Below, in pieces: positions 47,888-57,590 of a DNA stretch of 64,000 bases. This DNA is from Helicobacter bilis ATCC 51630 (lineage in GTDB: Bacteria > Campylobacterota > Campylobacteria > Campylobacterales > Helicobacteraceae). The first letter of the stretch is position 1. The number at the start of each line of letters is the position of its first letter. The stretch lies in assembly GCF_000686565.1 (NCBI RefSeq), contig NZ_KK365988.1, forward strand, positions 45,819 to 109,818, read 5' to 3'. The translations under genes and the position numbers were made by a program. Below the pieces are notes generated by a model, which was given only the letters and a program-made list of their open reading frames with translations, did not search any database and was not told the origin of the DNA.

Positions 47888-49303
47888 TCATTCTTTTACC
47901 TGCTTTTGAATCTTATCTATAATATTTGTCGTGCTTTTGTTATCAATAAAGTCAATGAGTTGCACGGACTTTGCATATTCTGCTCCAATTACAACTTTGT
48001 CTTTATAATCTGCACCTTTGACTAAAATATCTGGTTTAATTTGTGAGATAAGATTTTTGGGCGTGTCTTCATCAAAGATAATGACATAACTCACACATGC
48101 AAGACTTGCTAGGATAAATGCTCTATCAATTTGTGAGTTAATAGGTCTATTTTCCCCTTTTAGCCTTTTTATAGAATCATCGCTATTTAAGCCGACTATG
48201 AGCACATCGCCTAGCTTTCTAGCCTTTTCTAAATAGCTTACATGTCCGTAATGCAGTATATCAAAGCAGCCATTTGTAAAGACTATTTTCTTACCATTTA
48301 CATTTTCTTTTATCTCTAAAAAGTTTGTAATAATCTTTGTTTGTGCGTCTTTTAATATTCTTTTTGGGGCGAGATAGTCTTGTATTTCTTTAAGTGTGGC
48401 AGTAGCAGAGCCAATTTTGCCAATCACAACAGCAGCGGCAGCATTTGCAAATTTTGTAGCCTCTTCTATACTCTCACCTTTTGCAAGTTGCAAGGCAAGG
48501 GCGGCAATAACGGTATCACCGGCCCCGCTTACATCATAGACTTCTTTTGCGATTGTGGGCTTTTTATGTAATGCTAGATCGCTATCAAGATAGGCAATGC
48601 CCTCTTCGCTAAGCGTGATTAAAGGATAAGTTAAATTGCAGATTTTACGCATTTTTTGCAGGGCTTCAAGCAGGGTTTTATCGTTATGTATATTTACATG
48701 TGTGGCTTCCATTGCTTCCTTTTTATTTGGTGTAAGCAGTGCAGCGTGCTTGTATTTTGCATAGTCGCTGCCTTTTGGGTCGCATAATACTGGTATATCA
48801 AAGCTATTTGCAAGTTTGATTAGCTTTTGTGTGAAAGCTGGACTTAGCACACCTTTTAAATAATCGCTTAGAATCATGCAATGATATGCTGTAATATTTC
48901 CTTGTATATCTTCAAACATGGCTTCATATATATTAGATTCTAAAGGGATATTACTCTCCTTATCAAGTCTTAGCATTTGGTGTTTTGATGCCATGATACG
49001 CATTTTTGTAGTCGTTGGGCGGTTTGATTTATAGCAGTGAGAATCTATGCCTTTATTCACAAGAAAATCATGTAATAAACTGCCCTCTGCATCATTGCCT
49101 ACAACGCCATATATAGATACAAATGCCCCCATTGCGATTAGGTTATTTGCTACATTACATGCCCCACCTAGACTAAAATTCTCTTCTTCTATTCGCACAA
49201 CAGGCACAGGGGCTTCAGGGGAGAGTCTATTCGCACTTCCCCATATATATTTATCAAGCATTAAATCCCCGATAACAAGGATTTTTATTCTTTCTACTGC
49301 CAT
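47888..49303 (-). CDS. hldE: Bifunctional heptose-7-phosphate kinase / heptose-1-phosphate adenylyltransferase
   Basis: 471 residues: an N-terminal PfkB/ribokinase domain (ILVIGDLMLDKYIWG, SLGGACNVANNL, DVSGAGDTVIAAL) and a C-terminal nucleotidyltransferase domain (FTNGCFDILHYGHVSYLEKA). It makes ADP-glycero-manno-heptose precursors for the LPS core. Its start overlaps the hldD end by 10 bp, so the two heptose genes are coupled. Confidence 0.95.
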   Translation of the reverse strand: MAVERIKILVIGDLMLDKYIWGSANRLSPEAPVPVVRIEEENFSLGGACNVANNLIAMGAFVSIYGVVGNDAEGSLLHDFLVNKGIDSHCYKSNRPTTTKMRIMASKHQMLRLDKESNIPLESNIYEAMFEDIQGNITAYHCMILSDYLKGVLSPAFTQKLIKLANSFDIPVLCDPKGSDYAKYKHAALLTPNKKEAMEATHVNIHNDKTLLEALQKMRKICNLTYPLITLSEEGIAYLDSDLALHKKPTIAKEVYDVSGAGDTVIAALALQLAKGESIEEATKFANAAAAVVIGKIGSATATLKEIQDYLAPKRILKDAQTKIITNFLEIKENVNGKKIVFTNGCFDILHYGHVSYLEKARKLGDVLIVGLNSDDSIKRLKGENRPINSQIDRAFILASLACVSYVIIFDEDTPKNLISQIKPDILVKGADYKDKVVIGAEYAKSVQLIDFIDNKSTTNIIDKIQKQVKE

Positions 49304-50532
49304 GTTTTCTTCCCTTCTTTTATGTCATTATAGATAGATTCTATATATGGAATATAGTCTTTTATCCCAGATTCTAATGTGTAGTTTGGTGTGTAGTTTG
49401 GTAAAAAGTTTGTGCTATCTGCTAAAGTGTGATTTTGAAAAAATGGATATGGGTTTTTAATATACTGCACTTCAAAGCTTACTTTTAGATTCTCTTTTAG
49501 AATCTCAACAATATCATTATAACTACGCGAGATTCCACTGCCGACATTATATATTGCCCCATGCTCTAGCCATGACTGCATAATATTTTGTGATTCTGCT
49601 AAGAAGTCATGCCCAAATAACTTTTGCAATACAATATCTTGTGTTTGTGGTGTTTGCTGCATGTTTATGTCGTTGAAGGTCTTGTGGATTCTATGCCATT
49701 CTTTTGCTTGTTTATTTTTATCTCTTAAACCATAGGTTAGCATAAGTAGCTCCATAGCCCTTACATTTGCCTGCACGACATCATGGATACAGACAAAATC
49801 TCTTTGTTGTTCTCCAAACTCAAATAGCTTGACTACTCTATCATTTAATGCTTGCAATGATAGCTGAAGTATCATAGATGAAGTCTTATATTTATAAAAC
49901 TCAGATCTGCCATATACATTAAAATAACGCAAACCTATAAGCCCTATGCCTTTTTCTTGCAAACTCTTCTGTAGTCTCACATTTTCCTTATCCATGCAAA
50001 GCTTTGAGAAGCCATAGATATTTTCTGGAATCTCATTTGTCCCAACGCTATTTGGAATCTCTGTATTACCATAGACTGCGGCTGAACTTGCGTATATAAT
50101 ATGTGCTTCGTGCTTCATAGCAAGTTTGATTAGGGCTTTAAACGCATTGAAATTTACCTGCATAACATGCCGCATATCCATGCAAGTGGTATCTGATACT
50201 GCGGCTTCATGCAGGATATAATCTATCTTACCATAGTCTCTTTGCAATGATTTTAACTCTTTTTCATTTGCAATATCAAGCGATAAGACCTCAACATTTG
50301 GGTAAAGAGAGAGATTCTTAAAATGCCCTAGTGTTGTAGGATTGCCATTAGGAAAAGTCTTTGAATCTCGAAAATAATCAAGGGCTAGAATCTTGCAGTC
50401 TTTATGATGTGTAGCAAAATATTCTACAAGATTACTGCCTATAAATCCTGCTGCCCCTGTGATTAGTATTGTCTTATTATTAAGTGTTAGAGAATCTGGC
50501 TTTGTTGTTTGCTGTGTATTTACGCTTTGCAT
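49294..50532 (-). CDS. hldD: ADP-glyceromanno-heptose 6-epimerase, enlarged
   Basis: A 412-residue extended SDR epimerase for LPS heptose: NADP motif ILITGAAGFIGSNLVEYF (22-39), the YxxxK equivalent ENIYGFSKLCMDK, and LRYFNVYGRSEFYK. It is ~80 residues longer than usual. About 18 are an N-terminal extension and ~55 an insertion after VRAMELLML (GLRDKNKQAKEWHRIHKTFN through LAESQNIMQ, about 265-325). Function is likely unaffected because the catalytic motifs are intact. Upstream of hldE. Confidence 0.92.
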   Translation of the reverse strand: MQSVNTQQTTKPDSLTLNNKTILITGAAGFIGSNLVEYFATHHKDCKILALDYFRDSKTFPNGNPTTLGHFKNLSLYPNVEVLSLDIANEKELKSLQRDYGKIDYILHEAAVSDTTCMDMRHVMQVNFNAFKALIKLAMKHEAHIIYASSAAVYGNTEIPNSVGTNEIPENIYGFSKLCMDKENVRLQKSLQEKGIGLIGLRYFNVYGRSEFYKYKTSSMILQLSLQALNDRVVKLFEFGEQQRDFVCIHDVVQANVRAMELLMLTYGLRDKNKQAKEWHRIHKTFNDINMQQTPQTQDIVLQKLFGHDFLAESQNIMQSWLEHGAIYNVGSGISRSYNDIVEILKENLKVSFEVQYIKNPYPFFQNHTLADSTNFLPNYTPNYTLESGIKDYIPYIESIYNDIKEGKKTWQ

Positions 50533-50600
50533 GAATTTGCCTTATATATGTAAAGTATTGTGTGATTTTAGCATGTTTTTGTGAGTTTATGGGTATTGCT

Positions 50601-51524
50601 TCAAACTGCTGGGGTTACATAAAGTGGTGTGCAAGATTCTAAAAAATCATCATGTATAAGTCTGTGTGGTAAAAATAGTGTTGATAAATCTAAACTATCA
50701 TTTATGTTACTTGGGGCAATATGAATATAATCTTTAACATTAGAATCCGTGATAACCACATGTTTAGAATCTGGTTTAAGATAAAAAGACATATTTGCAA
50801 ATGCCTTTATCTCATTTGTTTGACTGAAGTAAAAGCTATTTGTAGCATATATCTTAATATCACTACTTAAAGCAAGGGTATGTAAAAATACATGCGTAAG
50901 CTTTATAGCACTCAAACTCCCAACCCCACGGGAATAATAGATCGCATTTAAAGGCATAAAATATGAAAGTAGATATAAGGCTTTAGTGAGACTACAATCA
51001 AGTTTTATAAAATCTATGTTAGTTTTAGAATCTATTTTTTCATTAAAGTATATATTGTGTTTAGTGTCTAGATTCTCTAAATTCGCACCTTTGTCTATAT
51101 AATTTGAGCGATTGGCTGAATTAGTTTGATTACTATATATAGAATCTATGGAATCTTTTATATCAAGAGATTCTAAAATGTGCTTTATCTCTTTATTCTC
51201 TTTTAAAAAACTAGAATCAATCAAGCATTCAGCTAAACTGCATTTAGATAGCACTTCAGGTGTGAGTAAAGATTCTAAACTTTTATAAGCAGTCTTTTTA
51301 TCTAAATTATGTGATAAAAAAAGTAAGGGTAAAACATCGCTTGTCTTCCCATCTATACGCAAAATGAAAATAAGCTTTGGGGCTTTATTTTCTAGTGTGC
51401 TTTCATTATCCACTTTAGCAGTATATACCGCTTCTTCCAGATTCTCTTTATTTTGACTCATATCTTCATAATAGATTCCAAGTGTCGTTGGCGTGCCTAT
51501 GCTTAATAATATGGCTTTATACAT
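50601..51524 (-). CDS. tsaB: TsaB-like tRNA t6A synthesis protein with an in-frame repeat
   Basis: 307 residues from ATG 51524, chosen because GAGGAC lies upstream, rather than GTG 51536. The region IYYSRGVGSLSAIKLTHVFL (195-214) fits the GPGSFTGLRxG motif of TsaB (YeaZ), followed by LALSSDIKIYATNSFYF. TsaB partners TsaD for threonylcarbamoyladenosine in ANN-decoding tRNAs. The protein is very divergent and is lengthened by low-complexity segments (~28-55, ~110-175). Residues 131-156 are encoded by copy D of the repeat family (NSANRSNYIDKGANLENLD). It lies downstream of flgL. Confidence 0.7.
   Translation of the reverse strand: MYKAILLSIGTPTTLGIYYEDMSQNKENLEEAVYTAKVDNESTLENKAPKLIFILRIDGKTSDVLPLLFLSHNLDKKTAYKSLESLLTPEVLSKCSLAECLIDSSFLKENKEIKHILESLDIKDSIDSIYSNQTNSANRSNYIDKGANLENLDTKHNIYFNEKIDSKTNIDFIKLDCSLTKALYLLSYFMPLNAIYYSRGVGSLSAIKLTHVFLHTLALSSDIKIYATNSFYFSQTNEIKAFANMSFYLKPDSKHVVITDSNVKDYIHIAPSNINDSLDLSTLFLPHRLIHDDFLESCTPLYVTPAV
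51064..51121 (-). repeat. Copy D of the in-frame repeat, partial, in tsaB
   Basis: Read on the minus strand, ATTCAGCCAATCGCTCAAAT then TATATAGACAAAGGTGCGAA matches the right half of copy A (2885-2938) at most positions and is translated in the same frame (NRSNYIDKG against NRSNCIDKG). The left hairpin arm is absent, so this is a truncated or decayed copy. Confidence 0.75.
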
Positions 51525-51587
51525 ATATGTCCTCACCTTTGCATTTCCTTACCCTTCACTTCCTTGTGATTAGCAGTGTTTAGAATC

Positions 51588-54140
51588 TTAATTAAGATAA
51601 TTCACAAGTGAAAGGTTATTAATGCGATTTGTTGATGATAGCACGGCTTGATAGTTATTACTTAGATTTGTAAATTTATTATAAGTTTCTGCTAAATCTG
51701 CTCCTATTGTATCGCCTTTAATACCGCTTACTTGCGTTTTAATAATCTCATTTCTTGCCACAGAGTTTTGGAATGTGCGAGTGTGTGCTCCATTTTTAGA
51801 TATGACTTTTTCTATATGATCGCTTAAATGATCGATTAATTCAATGCAGTTTTGGATACCAAGACTTTTCATCGTATCATCATATCTTTGCCCATGCAAT
51901 GCCCCTGCACGATAGATTCCATCTCTTACAGACTGAATCGCATCATCTAGCCCTCTAAAGAAGTGAATCTTTGGGTCATCTACTACAAGAGAGCCATTTG
52001 CATTAAGCCTTACATTCGCATTTGAATAACGGATAGCTTCCGGGCTAAAATCATCTTGTGCTTTGTCATAAAACATCATTGTCATACGAGTAATTGCACG
52101 CAAATTATCTTGTATTTCAATTTTTCCTTCACTATCAAAATCAATGGTAATGTTTGATTTTGCTCTATCTAGCAATTCTTCATAGGCATCTTTTTGTGCT
52201 TGAGTGGGCTTTCCGCCTTTCACTTGTGCTGCACTAAGAGATTTATCATCTTCATTACTATAATTTAGTGCAATAGACATAGCGTCCATAAGCTGCCTAT
52301 AAGTTACAGAATCTCCATCGCTAATAGTTACTGCTGGTGGCTCATCATAGGGATCAAATAATGGAATCTTTATAGTTTTATCGCTATGTTGTGCGGGTAA
52401 CTCTAAAAAGCTTCCTTGCTTTGTGAAAGTAATACTTGCTTCAAGCTCTATGCCATTATGATCGTGCAGTTTAAAGCCATAGGTTTTGCCATTAAGTGAT
52501 CCATCTGTTACTTCAATAAGCTTTGTGTGATCATTTGCAAGCACAGAAGTCCCAGATAAAGATTGTGAGATATTGCCTCTAATCTTTGAGCCTAGTTGTT
52601 GGAATCCAGTCTTTGTATAACTCACACCAAGACTTGAGGTAAAGCCATTTACTTCCTCTTCACTCTCACCAAGCGTTTCAAGGCGTATAGAAAAGCCCCT
52701 TTCTCCATCAAATGGCGGCTTCAGTGTATCTGTGCTTTTATTTCGCACATTTCTATCATAGATATTTATTTGCCCATGGTCTAATTCCACATCAATATTA
52801 CCACCAAAATACTCTTTAATCGCATCAAATAAATCTCTTACTTCCTGCCCTCTTATATCAAACAATAAAGGCTCACCTAACTCTCTATTGCTAATCGTGC
52901 CATCTTTTTCATTTGGCGGTGTGCCTGTGATTTTAATATATCTTGTTGGCACGGATAGAATATCCTCTAGCTTTGTGTCTATCTCTGTCATTACATTATC
53001 TTTGCGGATAAGTGTCGTTGGGATATGTGTAAGGCGATTATCATATAAATCATTCACACCTTTAAGATTACTCGCACTAAATTCTGAAGTAAGATTCTGA
53101 CTGCTATATACCTGCACTCTTGCCCCAAGCTTCTCAAGGTCGGCTAGATTCTCTACATCAGCTTCACTAGAAATCATGTGAAAGTCAATACTAGAGCTAC
53201 CGGGCTTCAAATCTTTAATCTCAATTTGCCCCCAGTTATTCAACCGCACATCAACGACTTTTGTCGCATGTGTATTGCCAAATGCCTTGCCGATTCTATC
53301 GAGTAAATCTCTAACCGTCGTAGCATTCTTTGGATTTGTAAAGCCCACATCTAGGGCAAACTTCTCTTTAAAGCTTTGACCGCGACTATTTACCCCTTGC
53401 ACATAGAAATACTCTTTTCCGTTATTTCGTGGATTATTATCATTATCGCCTATTAAGTCTCTAAGCGTATCATCTTCTTTAATATACACTTCAGTTGGCT
53501 CACTATGCTTTTCGGAATTATCCATAATTGCTGGGTGAAGTCGCGTTTGATTAAGCATTCGCCCATTTGTTGTTATGAGTCTGTGTTTATCATTATCAAA
53601 ACCATAGAAAAGCTCTTCACCTGTAATATTAAATGGGACTAGATTCTTAGAACTCACAAGTGCGCTTAACTCTTCATCATTGCCATAATAATTCCCCACA
53701 GAATCAAAAGGCTGCACATCGACTTTACTTCCCGCAAAGATAAACTTCCCACCCACAGAAGTATTTGCAATGCTGATAATATGTGCTTTTGTAGCCTCTA
53801 AATCTCTTGCTAATGCTTCCCTTGAAGTTGGCGTATGCAAGTCATTTGCCGCGTGTAAAAGCTTTGTTTTAAACTGCACCATCGCAAGTGAAATCTCTTG
53901 CAAAGCCTTATCTGTATTTAGAGTTTGAGTTTCTGCTGTGCGTGCTACATCTATGCCTTGCTGCAAAGTCGTCTCATCATATTCTAGCTTTAGATTCTGA
54001 TTTGACACACTTGCATCTTGCCAACCATATTGAATCTTTTTGCCACTTGCAATCTTTGTATTCATATCATTAAGGTTTGAGGTAATCTTGCCATTATTAT
54101 TTAGCATTTGATTGTATTTTGTCCCAAATGTTACTCTCAT
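51588..54140 (-). CDS. flgL: Flagellar hook-associated protein 3 (hook-filament junction)
   Basis: An 850-residue flagellin-fold junction protein. The N-terminus MRVTFGTKYNQMLNNNGKIT and ASGKKIQYGWQDASV and the C-terminus GADLAETYNKFTNLSNNYQAVLS are the conserved coiled-coil ends. The ~650-residue centre is a large variable domain, as in other Helicobacter FlgL proteins (over 800 residues). A sigma-54 promoter motif precedes it. Confidence 0.94.
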   Translation of the reverse strand: MRVTFGTKYNQMLNNNGKITSNLNDMNTKIASGKKIQYGWQDASVSNQNLKLEYDETTLQQGIDVARTAETQTLNTDKALQEISLAMVQFKTKLLHAANDLHTPTSREALARDLEATKAHIISIANTSVGGKFIFAGSKVDVQPFDSVGNYYGNDEELSALVSSKNLVPFNITGEELFYGFDNDKHRLITTNGRMLNQTRLHPAIMDNSEKHSEPTEVYIKEDDTLRDLIGDNDNNPRNNGKEYFYVQGVNSRGQSFKEKFALDVGFTNPKNATTVRDLLDRIGKAFGNTHATKVVDVRLNNWGQIEIKDLKPGSSSIDFHMISSEADVENLADLEKLGARVQVYSSQNLTSEFSASNLKGVNDLYDNRLTHIPTTLIRKDNVMTEIDTKLEDILSVPTRYIKITGTPPNEKDGTISNRELGEPLLFDIRGQEVRDLFDAIKEYFGGNIDVELDHGQINIYDRNVRNKSTDTLKPPFDGERGFSIRLETLGESEEEVNGFTSSLGVSYTKTGFQQLGSKIRGNISQSLSGTSVLANDHTKLIEVTDGSLNGKTYGFKLHDHNGIELEASITFTKQGSFLELPAQHSDKTIKIPLFDPYDEPPAVTISDGDSVTYRQLMDAMSIALNYSNEDDKSLSAAQVKGGKPTQAQKDAYEELLDRAKSNITIDFDSEGKIEIQDNLRAITRMTMMFYDKAQDDFSPEAIRYSNANVRLNANGSLVVDDPKIHFFRGLDDAIQSVRDGIYRAGALHGQRYDDTMKSLGIQNCIELIDHLSDHIEKVISKNGAHTRTFQNSVARNEIIKTQVSGIKGDTIGADLAETYNKFTNLSNNYQAVLSSTNRINNLSLVNYLN

Positions 54141-54216
54141 TATCGCAACCTTCTCTTAATTTTCACAAGGCTAATCAGCTTGTGTTTATCTCTGTTTAGA
54201 GTATTAGCAACAACTT

Positions 54217-54233
54217 AAGCAATTAGCATTCCA
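54217..54233 (-). promoter_or_regulatory. Sigma-54 promoter of flgL
   Basis: On the minus strand TGGAAT, GCTAA, TTGCTT matches the -24/-12 consensus (TGGCAC, 5 nt, TTGCW) with exact spacing, about 75 bases upstream of the flgL ATG. RpoN control of middle flagellar genes is established in Helicobacter. Confidence 0.75.
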
Positions 54234-54297
54234 TTAAAACTTAAATATGGAATAACATTTGCTAAAACACAATAAATTATAAAGTTAAGGGGTTGTT

Positions 54298-54792
54298 GTG
54301 CTATCACATATTTATTCACCATGGCGAAGTGGCTACTTTTCATCAGATTGCAGCGAAGAATGCGTATTTTGTAATATAGCACATAATCCACATAATGATA
54401 CAAATAATCGTGTCTTTTATAGAGATTCTATATGCTTTGGCGTTATGAATCTATATCCATATATGCCCGGACATTTCATGCTTATCCCGCATAAACATAT
54501 TGATACCCCAACACTTCTATCACAAGAAGAATGGCAGCATTTAAATACCTTATCACAAAAGGCTATCGCCATGCTAGAAGAGTATGGGGCAAGCGGTATA
54601 AACATGGGGATAAATATCAAAAAAGCAGCAGGGGCAGGTATCCCAGAGCATTTACACCTGCATTTTGTCCCGCGTTTTATAGGCGATACAAATTTTATTA
54701 CCAGCATTGCAAATAGTCGTGTGTATGGTGTTGATTTTGATTCTATTTATGATAAAATTTCATCTCTTGCAAAGAAGCATTTATATAACTAA
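54298..54792 (+). CDS. HIT-family nucleotide hydrolase
   Basis: A 164-residue histidine-triad protein with HLHLHFVPRF (His-x-His-x-His) and the zinc or structural CxxC (CVFCNIAH). The start is GTG with AAGGGG upstream. It acts on adenylated or dinucleoside substrates in the cytoplasm, and exact substrate is unknown. Followed after 11 bp by the ankyrin gene on the same strand. Confidence 0.88.
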   Translation: MLSHIYSPWRSGYFSSDCSEECVFCNIAHNPHNDTNNRVFYRDSICFGVMNLYPYMPGHFMLIPHKHIDTPTLLSQEEWQHLNTLSQKAIAMLEEYGASGINMGINIKKAAGAGIPEHLHLHFVPRFIGDTNFITSIANSRVYGVDFDSIYDKISSLAKKHLYN

Positions 54793-54803
54793 AAGGGAAT
54801 AAA

Positions 54804-55688
54804 ATGAAAAAAATCTATGTTTGTTTATGTTTTATTTTTGGAATCTTAAAGGCAAATCAATATGATTATTTGCTGTTTAGCCATGTTTTAAGCGATGTGG
54901 AAAGTGGCTTTGACTTAAAAGCTGATGTCAATGCGAGATGGCAGGGAAACACGCCGCTATATACCGCAGTAAAAAATAATCATTTAGAAATCGCTTACCT
55001 GCTTATCATGGGTGGGGCTGATGTAAATGCGATAAATCATGGCAAAACTGCATTACACGAAGCAGCACGCAATAAAAATGCCTACATAACGCAACTCTTA
55101 GTAACCGCTGGGGCAAAAGTAAATATACAAGATGAGAGTGATGGTAACACGCCCTTGCATTATGCGGCATTAAATAGCGATAGACAAACGCTTAATATCC
55201 TTACAAACGCACAAGGCGATATGAATACTCCAAATTTTCAGGGCATAACTCCCGCTCAAATTGCAATGAGAGAGATTACAATCCCCCCAATAATCATTGA
55301 AGACTACAATCTTGCGGTAAGTGCAAGTGCGTTTAAAATCACAAATAGTGCGGTTATTTTTAATATTAGAAATCTTACAAATGAGCCTTTGGTTATCTTT
55401 AATACAGGCTTATATCTTAATGGTAACTTAATCGCAAGTAGTCAAAAGCCACTCACAATCCCTGCTGGCACAACTATCACAAATATTAATACCATACCCA
55501 TTGGCACACATGGAATCTACGCCTTAAAAGTCGATAAAGATGGGCAAGTCGATATTAAAGCTGGATTTAGCATCGACTATCAAGCAGAAGGCAGAATGGA
55601 GAGAGCATTTAATAGCACAACAATGAAGCTAAGATTATGGAATCCACCGCCAAAAAAGCAAACAAAGCCTAGAGATTCTGAAAAATAG
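54804..55688 (+). CDS. Secreted ankyrin-repeat protein
   Basis: A 294-residue protein with a signal peptide (MKKIYVCLCFIFGILKA, then NQYD). Four ankyrin repeats lie between ~45 and 170 (NTPLYTAVKNNHLEIAYLL, KTALHEAARNKNAYITQLLV, NTPLHYAALNSDRQTLNIL, and GITPAQIAM). The C-terminal half is a beta-rich, Ig-like domain (LVIFNTGLYLNGNLIA; IPAGTTITNINTIPIGTHG) and the end is basic and Pro-rich. Probably periplasmic. In other bacteria such proteins often partner catalases or act in protein interaction, but no partner is evident here. Confidence 0.82.
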   Translation: MKKIYVCLCFIFGILKANQYDYLLFSHVLSDVESGFDLKADVNARWQGNTPLYTAVKNNHLEIAYLLIMGGADVNAINHGKTALHEAARNKNAYITQLLVTAGAKVNIQDESDGNTPLHYAALNSDRQTLNILTNAQGDMNTPNFQGITPAQIAMREITIPPIIIEDYNLAVSASAFKITNSAVIFNIRNLTNEPLVIFNTGLYLNGNLIASSQKPLTIPAGTTITNINTIPIGTHGIYALKVDKDGQVDIKAGFSIDYQAEGRMERAFNSTTMKLRLWNPPPKKQTKPRDSEK

Positions 55689-56098
55689 CTTATTGGCATT
55701 TTGAGAGTAATTTTTATAGCATTATGCTATGTATCACAATCTTTAGGGATTCAAACATACAACCATAAGTTAGAGTATCTTTGTAAAATTTAGCAACTTA
55801 GAATCTTAAAAGCGGTTTTTTAAACACAATAAGCGAATTTGTATCCATTTCGGTTTTTTTGGGAATTTGGAGGTTTGCGAATAGTAATGAGATGAGCATG
55901 TAATATTTTACTAACCCTAATCTTCTATTTCAAATTAGAGTATATAAAGCAAGTTGGCAAGTAAAAAAGTCGGCTAAGTTTTCGGCGTGAAAATTAGATG
56001 CTAGTACACTAAACCATTTTCAATAAGTGTTGGTCACATGGTTAAAAACACAAGTGACTGGAAATAGCTAAATATGAAGTATGTAGGCGACGACACGC
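55689..56098. other. 410-bp gap between convergent ankyrin and metB genes
   Basis: No credible coding frame and no obvious RNA. AT-rich with a few short T-runs that could terminate either side. Nothing further seen. Confidence 0.4.
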
Positions 56099-57250
56099 TT
56101 ACACACGACTTTTTTCAATCGCTTGATTTATATCTTCAAGCAAGTCCTTAGCATACTCAATGCCAACGGATAGGCGGATAAGATTTTCAGCTATCCCCAT
56201 AGATTCACGCAAATCTTTAGGGATAGAGGCGTGGGTCATACTCGCAGGGTGGCAAAGCAAACTCTCCACGCCCCCTAAACTTTCGGCTAAAACGATGATA
56301 CGCGTGGATTTAAAAAAGATTCTATAATCATATTCTGGCTTTAATATAAAGCTTAGCATTCCCCCGCCACCGCGTGCTTGAGAGCTTTGCACTTCATATT
56401 CGCTATCGCTTTTTAGCCCGGGGTAATACACCTTTTCCACCGCTTTGTGTTCGCTTAAAGATTCTGCTAGAAACAAGGCGTTTTCACAATGTCGCTGCAT
56501 TCGTAAGCCTAGTGTTTTCATACCGCGGATAAGCAAAAAGCTATCAAATGGAGCCAATACACCACCAATGCTATTTTGCAAAAATCCTATTCGCTCAGCT
56601 AGATTCTCATCATCTACCACCACAAGCCCGGCTACAAGGTCGCTATGTCCGCCGAGATACTTTGTCGCAGAATGCACCACAATGTCAATGCCAAGCCTTA
56701 AGGGCTGCTGGAGATAGGGCGTCATAAAGGTATTATCCACGATACTTAGCACTCCTTTTTTCTTGCAAATTTCAGCGACTTTTGCCAAAGGCGTAACGCT
56801 TAGAAGTGGGTTTGCTGGGCTTTCAATCAGCACGGCTTTGACTTCAGGGGTTAGGGCAGAATCCAAAGCGTCTAAGTCCCTTGTATCCACGATTTTATAG
56901 CCAATGTTAAAGTTTTTAAAGACTTTATCTAAGATTCTAAAAGTCCCACCATAGACATTTTGTGAGATGATGATAGAATCTCCGCTTTTAAATAGGCTCA
57001 AAATCGTGCCAAGGGCTGCCATACCAGAGGCAAAGGCAAAGCCATATTTCCCGCCCTCACATTCGGCTATAAGACTTTCAATCCCATCTCTTGTGGGGTT
57101 TTTGGTGCGAGAGTATTCATAGCCTTTGTGCTTACCTAACTCATCTTGAGCGTAAGTGGAGGTTTGGTAAATAGGCGTATTTACCGCCCCTGTGCGTGGG
57201 TCTGTGGTTGCTCCTGCGTGGATTAGTGTGGTATCAAGTGTGCTTTGCAT
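56099..57250 (-). CDS. metB: Cystathionine gamma-synthase / gamma-lyase (Cys/Met PLP enzyme)
   Basis: 383 residues. Motifs: TSTYAQDELGKHKGYEYSRT, FASGMAALGTILSL, and the PLP lysine in VHSATKYLGGHSDLVAG. LAESLGGVESLLCHPASMTH is the family C-terminal signature. It acts in transsulfuration between cysteine and homocysteine, and sequence alone does not separate synthase from lyase. Its partner cysK is elsewhere in the window. AAAAGGATT precedes the ATG. Confidence 0.88.
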   Translation of the reverse strand: MQSTLDTTLIHAGATTDPRTGAVNTPIYQTSTYAQDELGKHKGYEYSRTKNPTRDGIESLIAECEGGKYGFAFASGMAALGTILSLFKSGDSIIISQNVYGGTFRILDKVFKNFNIGYKIVDTRDLDALDSALTPEVKAVLIESPANPLLSVTPLAKVAEICKKKGVLSIVDNTFMTPYLQQPLRLGIDIVVHSATKYLGGHSDLVAGLVVVDDENLAERIGFLQNSIGGVLAPFDSFLLIRGMKTLGLRMQRHCENALFLAESLSEHKAVEKVYYPGLKSDSEYEVQSSQARGGGGMLSFILKPEYDYRIFFKSTRIIVLAESLGGVESLLCHPASMTHASIPKDLRESMGIAENLIRLSVGIEYAKDLLEDINQAIEKSRV

Positions 57251-57590
57251 AGAAATCCTTTTTATAAAACTCTCAAATTTATATTTTTATATATAATAAA
57301 TTATAAAATTTATATCTTATATAAAAATATAGTTTGCACATACTGAAACTCATGTTATTCTAACAAAAAATTATTTATTTTTGATAACTTAAAGATTGCT
57401 TTATGTCGCTTTGATTCTAAACATTATTTTTGACATTTCCCCTAGCATGAAGCTATGATAAGATTGAGATATAGAATCTCACATTTTCTACTTTTCATAT
57501 TTATTATGCATTTTATACATTTACCCTTGATTTGTTTTTTTTTGTAAAGTAGCAATGTCATTTTGATATATTACACTAAGGAGCAAAGCT
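57251..57590. other. 340-bp divergent promoter region between metB and the glycine-rich protein genes
   Basis: Highly AT-rich. It includes a T9 run at 57535-57543 upstream of the plus-strand gene and GATATATTACACT as a possible -10 region at about 57562. Nothing else was recognised. Confidence 0.4.

Noticed and set aside
47786..48025. Plus-strand 79-codon ORF
   Set aside because: Overlaps the 3' end of hldE on the other strand; Phe/Tyr/Ile/Cys-rich composition typical of antisense AT-rich frames.
57535..57543. T9 tract as a promoter phase-variation site
   Set aside because: Long T-runs are common in this AT-rich genome and its position relative to a -35/-10 pair is not clear enough.
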